Below are positions 59,045 through 64,000 of a stretch of DNA of 64,000 nucleotides, piece after piece. Within the stretch, counting starts at the first letter, position 1, and each line of letters begins with the position of its first letter. The stretch is from Amycolatopsis sp. WQ 127309 (lineage in GTDB: Bacteria; Actinomycetota; Actinomycetes; Mycobacteriales; Pseudonocardiaceae): the NCBI RefSeq assembly GCF_023023025.1, contig NZ_CP095481.1:6957001-7021000 (forward strand), read 5' to 3'. The notes below the pieces were generated by a model. That model made no database searches. It was given only the letters and a program-made list of their open reading frames with translations, and had not been told where the DNA came from. A program made the translations under genes and the position numbers.

Positions 59045-60920
59045 CGAGATCGACCTCGCTCTGGACCTCGGTCCCCGGCTGGTCCACGGTGCCCAGGTCG
59101 ATGTAAGCCTCGGCGTGCGGTGATTCTCGGATGTCTGGGAGGTCCTCGGCGAAGCCGGCGAGTTCGGCCGGGTCGGTGGTGACGAGGTAGTTCTCTGCGG
59201 GGGAAGCCAAGGACTGGAAGGCGACCCGCTGGGTGCCCGAGGACAGCAGTCCTTGACCGCGGTCGGCGGAGAGCAGGAACTGCCGCTCACCGGCGGAGAG
59301 GTCGAACGCCGCCGCGATCTCCTCGATCGCCTGCGGTGCTTGACGCATGAGGATCTGGGTGGCGGCGTTCGCGACGACGGCCTTGCCGACCTCGCTGCTG
59401 AGCACGTCACCGGCATCCTGGCTGGCAACCGTCACCCCGCCCCAGTGTTTGCGCAGCGCCTTGGCCATCCGATACAGGTAGCGAGCGCCGTCGGGTTGCT
59501 GCATCAGCAGCCATGCCTCGTCGATGACCACGAGCCTGCGCCGTCGATGCGCCGGGTTGGACACTCGCCGCCACACCGCGTCCAGCACCAGTAACGTCCC
59601 GATCGCGCGCAGCTCATCGGGCAGGTCGCGTAGCGAGAACACCACGAGATGCCCGTCGGGCGCGGTGGAGGTGGGGCCGGCGAAGAGGTCGCTGAAGGCG
59701 CCGTCGACGAACGGGTGCAACCGGGCCGAGAGGTCCGCGGCGACGGCGTCACCCGCGTCGCCGGTCGCCGCCAGGGCATCGCGCAGATCCCGCAGCAGCG
59801 GCGCCGGTCGAGTCCAGGTACGTGGGGCGTCGGTGATTCCGGCGCCGGCGTAGGTGGCGATGATGGCCGTGTCGAGCGCGGACCTTTCTGCGGCGGTGAT
59901 CTCGACGCCGAACAGGACGGCGAGAACGGTGTGCAGGAACAGGCTGCGCCTGCGCAGCGCATCGGGCGGTGCGGTACGGCGGCCGCCGGAGTCGGTGTGG
60001 ATGGGCAGGTCGAACGGGTTCAGCCGGACGCCGTCGGCGCCGAGGTGCAGGTAGGTGCCGCCGACCTGGGTGGCAAGGCGGGCGTATTCGTCCTCGGGGT
60101 CGATGACGAACGCCTGGATGCCGCTGTAGAGGCTGCGCAGCGTCTCGAGCTTGACGAGGTAGCTCTTGCCGGAGCCGGAGCGGCCCAGGATGACGGAGTT
60201 GTAGTTGTCGCAGGCGAAGCGGTCCCAGTGCACCAGACCGGCGGAGCCGACGTTGTAGCCGTAGAGCACGCCGGCCGGGGTCGCGGTGGCCGGGTCGGTC
60301 GGGGGCAGGTCGGGTGAGGTGAACGGGTAGGCCGCCGACACGGCGGCGGTGTCGAAGGTGCGGGTCAGCCCGAGCGGATCGAGGCCGAGCGGCAGCGTGG
60401 ACACCCAGCCCTGCAGCGCCCGGTAGGTGGCGGGTTTGGCGTCCAGGAGCAGGGACGCGCACAGCGACCGCAGCGCCGAGACCTCTTCGGTGAGGGTGCG
60501 CTCGTCGGGGGCGTGGATGGTGAGGTAGAGCCCGAACCGGAACAGCCGGCCTTCGCCGCGGGCCAGGCGCCGGGAGAGGTCGGCGGCGTCGTCGGCCGCG
60601 GCGTCGAGGTCGGGGTCGTCGAGCCGGTCGTGGCGGGCGTTCTGGCGGCGGGAGGATTCGAGTTTGGCGCGCTGGCGGCGCAGGCCGGTGGCGGCGGTGG
60701 CCGGGTCGACGGGCTGGATGTGCACGGAGACGTCCAGACGGGCGGGGTAGGTCAGCAGCGGGGCGAGCCAGCCGGGGTAGACCTCCTGCGGGTAGCCGGT
60801 GATCCCGAAGGAGGCGACGAATTCGTTGCCGATTTCCAGATGGCGGGCGGCGACCGACAACGAGTCCGGGGTGAACGCTCCCGCCGACCCGCTGCGGGCC
60901 GTGGTGGTGTGTCGAGCCAT
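59034..60920 (-). CDS. VirB4-family T4SS ATPase
   Basis: 628 residues. Walker A is VILGRSGSGKSYLVKLETL, Walker B is RLVVIDEAWLLMQQPDGARY, and VIDPEDEYARLATQVGGTYL is the classic VirB4 segment after the P-loop. The N-terminal half (EVYPGWLAPLLTYPARLDVS) is the CagE/VirB4 domain. It energises assembly and DNA export in the Gram-positive T4SS. The ATG is 6 bases after the PrgI gene stop. The C-terminus is acidic. Confidence 0.92.
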   Translation of the reverse strand: MARHTTTARSGSAGAFTPDSLSVAARHLEIGNEFVASFGITGYPQEVYPGWLAPLLTYPARLDVSVHIQPVDPATAATGLRRQRAKLESSRRQNARHDRLDDPDLDAAADDAADLSRRLARGEGRLFRFGLYLTIHAPDERTLTEEVSALRSLCASLLLDAKPATYRALQGWVSTLPLGLDPLGLTRTFDTAAVSAAYPFTSPDLPPTDPATATPAGVLYGYNVGSAGLVHWDRFACDNYNSVILGRSGSGKSYLVKLETLRSLYSGIQAFVIDPEDEYARLATQVGGTYLHLGADGVRLNPFDLPIHTDSGGRRTAPPDALRRRSLFLHTVLAVLFGVEITAAERSALDTAIIATYAGAGITDAPRTWTRPAPLLRDLRDALAATGDAGDAVAADLSARLHPFVDGAFSDLFAGPTSTAPDGHLVVFSLRDLPDELRAIGTLLVLDAVWRRVSNPAHRRRRLVVIDEAWLLMQQPDGARYLYRMAKALRKHWGGVTVASQDAGDVLSSEVGKAVVANAATQILMRQAPQAIEEIAAAFDLSAGERQFLLSADRGQGLLSSGTQRVAFQSLASPAENYLVTTDPAELAGFAEDLPDIRESPHAEAYIDLGTVDQPGTEVQSEVDLDVS

Positions 60921-60926
60921 GGCGGG

Positions 60927-62147
60927 CTACCTGCCTTCGATCTCGTCGTCGTAATCCCAGTCGTCGTCCTCGTCCAGCCACGGACCCGATGCCCCCATGC
61001 GTGATGCGGCGGCCGAGCGCTGCTGCGGCGCGCGCGTGCCGGTATCGGGCGGCGCCGCGCGGCCAGGCGGGGGATCGCTGTTGCCGTAGAGATCGGTGAA
61101 GGTCGAAGTGGCGGTGATGACGTCGTCGGCCGCGGCGAGATCTGCAGACGGCAGGAGGAACGTGTCCGGGTTGCACGCCGAGGCCAGAACCCCGGTCGCC
61201 GCGGCGGCGTCCAGCGGGGTCAGCGTGATCCCCGCGGCCGTCAGAAGGTCGCAGGCTTCGGCGAGGCGGCGCACGAGCCGCTGCTCGGCGGCGTGCCGAG
61301 CGCTGTCGCTGGTCGGCTGCCCGCCCTGGTCGCGTCGCCAGGGCAGCAGCGTCGCGGTGGCCGGAGCCGGGCCGGTGCGCAGCGGCTCGCGCAGCACGAG
61401 CAGCACCTGGCGGCGCAGCAGGTCGGACTGGGCTGTGAGCTCGGCGAGGTAGTCGGCGTGGTCACGGGCAGCGGCCTCCAACGCGGGATGCGGGAGCCCG
61501 CCCGCGCGGTCGCGCAGCTGCTCGATCTGCGGGGCGAGGTCGAGCCGTTCGGCGCGCACGAGGATCTGCACCGGCGCGGTCATGCTGTGCAGGTAACGGG
61601 AGAACGAGGCGACGAGCGCTTCCTGCTCGGCGGGGGTCCGCAGGGAGAAGTTCACCGTCGAGCAGACCGCGATCACCGCCAATCCGTCCCCGCCGAGATC
61701 GATCACCCCGGCGTTGCCGCCGAGATCGTCGACTCGCTCGGCGGGCAGCCTCAGCGGCGCCGGCGAGACCGTGCTCCCGCCCGGCCGTCGGCCCCGCGAC
61801 GACGCCCCCATGCCCGTGTGCGGAGCGATCCAGGCCGGGGCCGCGCACACACCTTCAGGGGCGGCGACGCGATGCCGCGGGGACAGGTGCTGCCGGATCG
61901 CGGCGACGGCGAGGTGGTCCAGCGCCACCCCGTCCCGGCGCCCCAACGCGAGCATTGCGACCGCGATCCCGAGCGGCGCGGCGAGCAACAGGAAGATCGG
62001 CACCGGCAGGAACGGACGGGTGAGCAGATAGAGCCCGTAGAGCAGCAGCGCGGCGAGGCCGAGGATCGCCAGCTGCCGGGCGGTGAAGGGGCCGAGAACC
62101 CGGTCCGGGCGATCGACGTCAGCCGGAATACGCACGGGAGTAGTCAC
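60927..62147 (-). CDS. PrgI/VirB3-like T4SS membrane protein
   Basis: 406 residues from GTG. The first 70 residues are a PrgI domain: RIPADVDRPDRVLGPFTARQ, then two membrane helices (LAILGLAALLLYGLYLLT; FLLLAAPLGIAVAMLALG). The long soluble remainder includes GVIDLGGDGLAVIAVCSTVN and a helical segment, as in the actinobacterial SCO6880-like PrgI proteins, which are longer than the PrgI of Firmicutes. The C-terminal 50 residues are acidic (WLDEDDDWDYDDEIEG). It stands directly before virB4, the normal order. Confidence 0.85.
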   Translation of the reverse strand: MTTPVRIPADVDRPDRVLGPFTARQLAILGLAALLLYGLYLLTRPFLPVPIFLLLAAPLGIAVAMLALGRRDGVALDHLAVAAIRQHLSPRHRVAAPEGVCAAPAWIAPHTGMGASSRGRRPGGSTVSPAPLRLPAERVDDLGGNAGVIDLGGDGLAVIAVCSTVNFSLRTPAEQEALVASFSRYLHSMTAPVQILVRAERLDLAPQIEQLRDRAGGLPHPALEAAARDHADYLAELTAQSDLLRRQVLLVLREPLRTGPAPATATLLPWRRDQGGQPTSDSARHAAEQRLVRRLAEACDLLTAAGITLTPLDAAAATGVLASACNPDTFLLPSADLAAADDVITATSTFTDLYGNSDPPPGRAAPPDTGTRAPQQRSAAASRMGASGPWLDEDDDWDYDDEIEGR

Positions 62148-62190
62148 GACAAGGACCTCACTTCTTCTTCGGGGCCGGGCTGCGACGCGG

Positions 62191-64000
62191 TCACTTCGGC
62201 AAGTCCAGCGGCAGCGGCAACTGCGCTCCGGTCCGCCGTGTCGACGTCACCTTCGATGCCGGAGTGGTGGTGTCTGCCGGCGGCGGGGCGGGTTTCGGTT
62301 GGCGTCGCACGCCGAGGGGCAGCGGGTATTGGCCTGAGGCCAGCGGCCGGTTCCCCGTGAAGGCGTCACGCGGTTGACGGCGTGTCGCCCGGGCCGCGCG
62401 GTTGATCTGCCCGGACGGCGTGATCAGCCCAGGCCCGGTCTGCCGCACCGGTTGCGTCGGAGTCGTGGTTTCGTCGCCGAGGGTGCGCCTCGCGGGACGG
62501 ACTGCTGCCGGGCACAGGTGCATCGGCAGCATGCCCGGCTCCGGTGCGATCAACGCGTTCGGCGCCTTCGCCCGTGGCTTGGCGTTGCGGCTGACCCGCC
62601 CATCCGCGGTGAGCAACCCGGGCTGGCGCACCGGCGGCGGCAGGCCGGGTTGGCGCTCGGCGAGGTCCTCGAACACTGACCGGCGCCCGACGCGGCCGGG
62701 TTCGCGGCGGGTGGTGATCGGCAACCCGAGCTGATCGCGCGGCAACGCGTGCGGCACCGAGTCCGGCGGCAACGCCCGCGGATTCGGCGTCACCCGACGG
62801 CTTTCGCCGGAACCGGAGGCGGTGAACAGCGACAACTGTCCCGGACCGGGACGCCTGCCGGGGAACGGCTCAGAGGAGGCGAGCTCACCCAGCCTCGGTG
62901 AGCGTGGCGCACCGACGCGAGTCCGGCGCACCCGCAGCGGAAGCATGAACTGCCCGGAGCGGGTCGCCGGAGGATCTGCCGGCATGCCGCCTCCGCGACG
63001 AGGCGCAGGGCCGCCGCCGCGAGCGGCCAGGGCACCGCTAAGCAACCCCATCGTCTTGAACGCCAGCGCACCGCGTACGACTCGCCCGAGCAGCGATCCG
63101 CGCCCGGAGCGCAGCGGGGCGAGGAACCAGAACGGAATCTTGATCAACACGTACAGCAGCGCGATGCACAGCAGCACATTCACCAACGCCGAAAGGGAGG
63201 GGCCGAAGAGGGTGAACCCGCCAGGAGCGAAGAAAATCTTCACCGAGACCACGAGCGTCATCGACTGCCCGACCTGGATCACCAGAACCCCGCCGTAGCC
63301 CTTCCACCACCAGTAGGCGACGCCTTCGGTGTGCGGGAGCGCGTGGCACATCAACGCGATCGGCGCGGCGGCGATCAGCAGGATCGTCAGCAGCACCCGC
63401 ACGATGAACACCACGAGCAGCACCAGCAGCATCGCGACCAGAACGAGGCCGAGCACGCCGAGGAACAGCCCTCCGCCGTGCAGCGAGCCCTGCACCATGG
63501 TGATCAAGCTGTGGGCCAGCACACCCGGCTCGACGCCCTCGCCCATGACCGCGGCGGAAAGGGCATTGGCGATCTGGATGCCTTTGGTCGCCAAGAACAA
63601 TGACAGCGTCCCGGCCAGGAACCCGACGACCAGCCGGGGCGCGATCTCCTTGACGGTGTAGCGGGACTGCAGGGTCTGGTAGCTCATGATGATCAGCCCG
63701 GCCAGCAGCACCAGCACCACATAGGACGTGAGCAGGATGTGCCACGACCCGGTCCACGCGGCGCCGAGCCCGGGCAGCTGATCCGGCTCCGGAGTGGTGA
63801 GCAGCGTCCGGCCGAGCAGGTCCAGCAGCGGGTTCAGCCCGGCGGCCACGACCGCGGCGAACAACGCGCTCGCGGCCACCACCATGCACCCGGTCAGGTG
63901 CATCAGCCCGCACTCCGCGGCATCCCCGCCCGGCCCGCCAGGCACTGCCGCCGGGGGCACGGTGCTCGGCACAAGCGTCGAAGGCTGGGGGATGCAGTCC
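62191..64000 (-). CDS. TrbL/VirB6-like polytopic T4SS protein (5' end outside window)
   Basis: At least 602 residues. The open frame runs through the window end without a stop, so the true start is probably beyond base 64000; a GTG at 63972 is possible but gives no leader. Five or six membrane segments follow (including ILLTSYVVLVLLAGLIIMSY and LVVGFLAGTLSLFLATKG), and ALVNVLLCIALLYVLIKIPF ends the membrane part. The C-terminal 290 residues form a basic, Pro-rich tail with repeated short motifs (GQFMLPLRVRR and GQYPLPLGVRR; PGLLTADGRVSRNAK and PGLITPSGQINRAAR). It is the inner-membrane channel component, followed by prgI. Confidence 0.82.
   Translation of the reverse strand, partial: DCIPQPSTLVPSTVPPAAVPGGPGGDAAECGLMHLTGCMVVAASALFAAVVAAGLNPLLDLLGRTLLTTPEPDQLPGLGAAWTGSWHILLTSYVVLVLLAGLIIMSYQTLQSRYTVKEIAPRLVVGFLAGTLSLFLATKGIQIANALSAAVMGEGVEPGVLAHSLITMVQGSLHGGGLFLGVLGLVLVAMLLVLLVVFIVRVLLTILLIAAAPIALMCHALPHTEGVAYWWWKGYGGVLVIQVGQSMTLVVSVKIFFAPGGFTLFGPSLSALVNVLLCIALLYVLIKIPFWFLAPLRSGRGSLLGRVVRGALAFKTMGLLSGALAARGGGPAPRRGGGMPADPPATRSGQFMLPLRVRRTRVGAPRSPRLGELASSEPFPGRRPGPGQLSLFTASGSGESRRVTPNPRALPPDSVPHALPRDQLGLPITTRREPGRVGRRSVFEDLAERQPGLPPPVRQPGLLTADGRVSRNAKPRAKAPNALIAPEPGMLPMHLCPAAVRPARRTLGDETTTPTQPVRQTGPGLITPSGQINRAARATRRQPRDAFTGNRPLASGQYPLPLGVRRQPKPAPPPADTTTPASKVTSTRRTGAQLPLPLDLPK

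Noticed and set aside
64000..64000. Possible start of the VirB6-like protein at the GTG at 63972
   Set aside because: The open frame continues to the window edge with no stop, and this start would leave an unlikely Pro-rich leader. The gene is treated as cut by the edge.

Overview
The window is very GC-rich DNA with dense gene packing, many GTG starts and many 4-base ATGA/GTGA stop-start overlaps. Its gene families (F420-type luciferase-like enzymes, XRE/DUF5753 plus DUF397 regulators, type II polyketide tailoring genes, an actinobacterial Tad pilus, PrgI/VirB4/VirD4 conjugation genes, a replication-relaxation protein) point to a filamentous actinomycete, probably of the Pseudonocardiaceae (Amycolatopsis-like) or Streptomyces kind. 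The genus is an inference. I saw no rRNA, tRNA, CRISPR array, transposase or integrase.

Region 1 (1-8960) is the edge of an aromatic (type II) polyketide cluster. A plus-strand tailoring operon (didomain aromatase/cyclase, FAD hydroxylase, O-methyltransferase, SDR) faces a minus-strand operon (DHA2 exporter, hemerythrin-like protein, NAD(P)H/FAD oxidoreductase, second FAD hydroxylase). A divergent MarR regulator with a visible operator/promoter probably controls export. Region 2 (9007-17740) is one tightly coupled operon: an oligopeptide/nickel-type ABC importer, two luciferase-like monooxygenases, a PPOX flavin/F420 protein and a two-domain sulfurtransferase. A divergent TetR regulator flanks it. 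The combination suggests uptake and oxidative use of an organosulfur compound.

Region 3 (17956-24353) is the most unusual block. It contains a Nudix gene with two compensating frameshifts, an HD-domain nucleotidase, an XRE regulator, a small Cys protein, an HhH-GPD DNA-glycosylase-fold protein, a B12-type radical SAM enzyme, a thymidylate-kinase-like enzyme and a second Nudix hydrolase. Three of these genes overlap. It looks like a nucleotide or DNA-base modification, sanitation or defence cassette that I cannot match to a named system. Region 4 (24510-33708) is regulatory and accessory. It holds two XRE/DUF5753 loci back to back around three evenly spaced operator-like repeats, DUF397, small proteins, a NERD-domain membrane protein, and an XRE-NB-ARC-TPR regulator translationally coupled to a cytokinin-dehydrogenase-like flavoprotein.

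Region 5 (34058-47225) encodes a small secreted DUF6355-like protein and then a Tad/Flp (type IVc) pilus locus: prepilin peptidase, lipoprotein, secreted protein, SAF-domain CpaB-like protein, TadZ, TadA, TadB, TadC, Flp pilin, two TadE-like and one TadG-like pseudopilins, and a membrane LysM-BTAD regulator-like protein. Region 6 (47226-53309) begins with an AT-rich, palindrome-bearing gap. A plus-strand set follows: a 48-residue Cys protein, a wHTH-MoxR ATPase, a VWA protein with an HExxH motif, and five small proteins. It ends at a 26-bp-stem bidirectional terminator. Region 7 (53386-64000), on the minus strand, is a conjugative type IV secretion module: TrbL/VirB6-like protein (cut by the window end), PrgI, VirB4, VirD4 (with a probable 3' frameshift), replication-relaxation protein, NlpC/P60 hydrolase and a double-wHTH protein. 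Regions 5-7 together look like a plasmid-derived or integrative conjugative element that pairs a Tad pilus with a T4SS.
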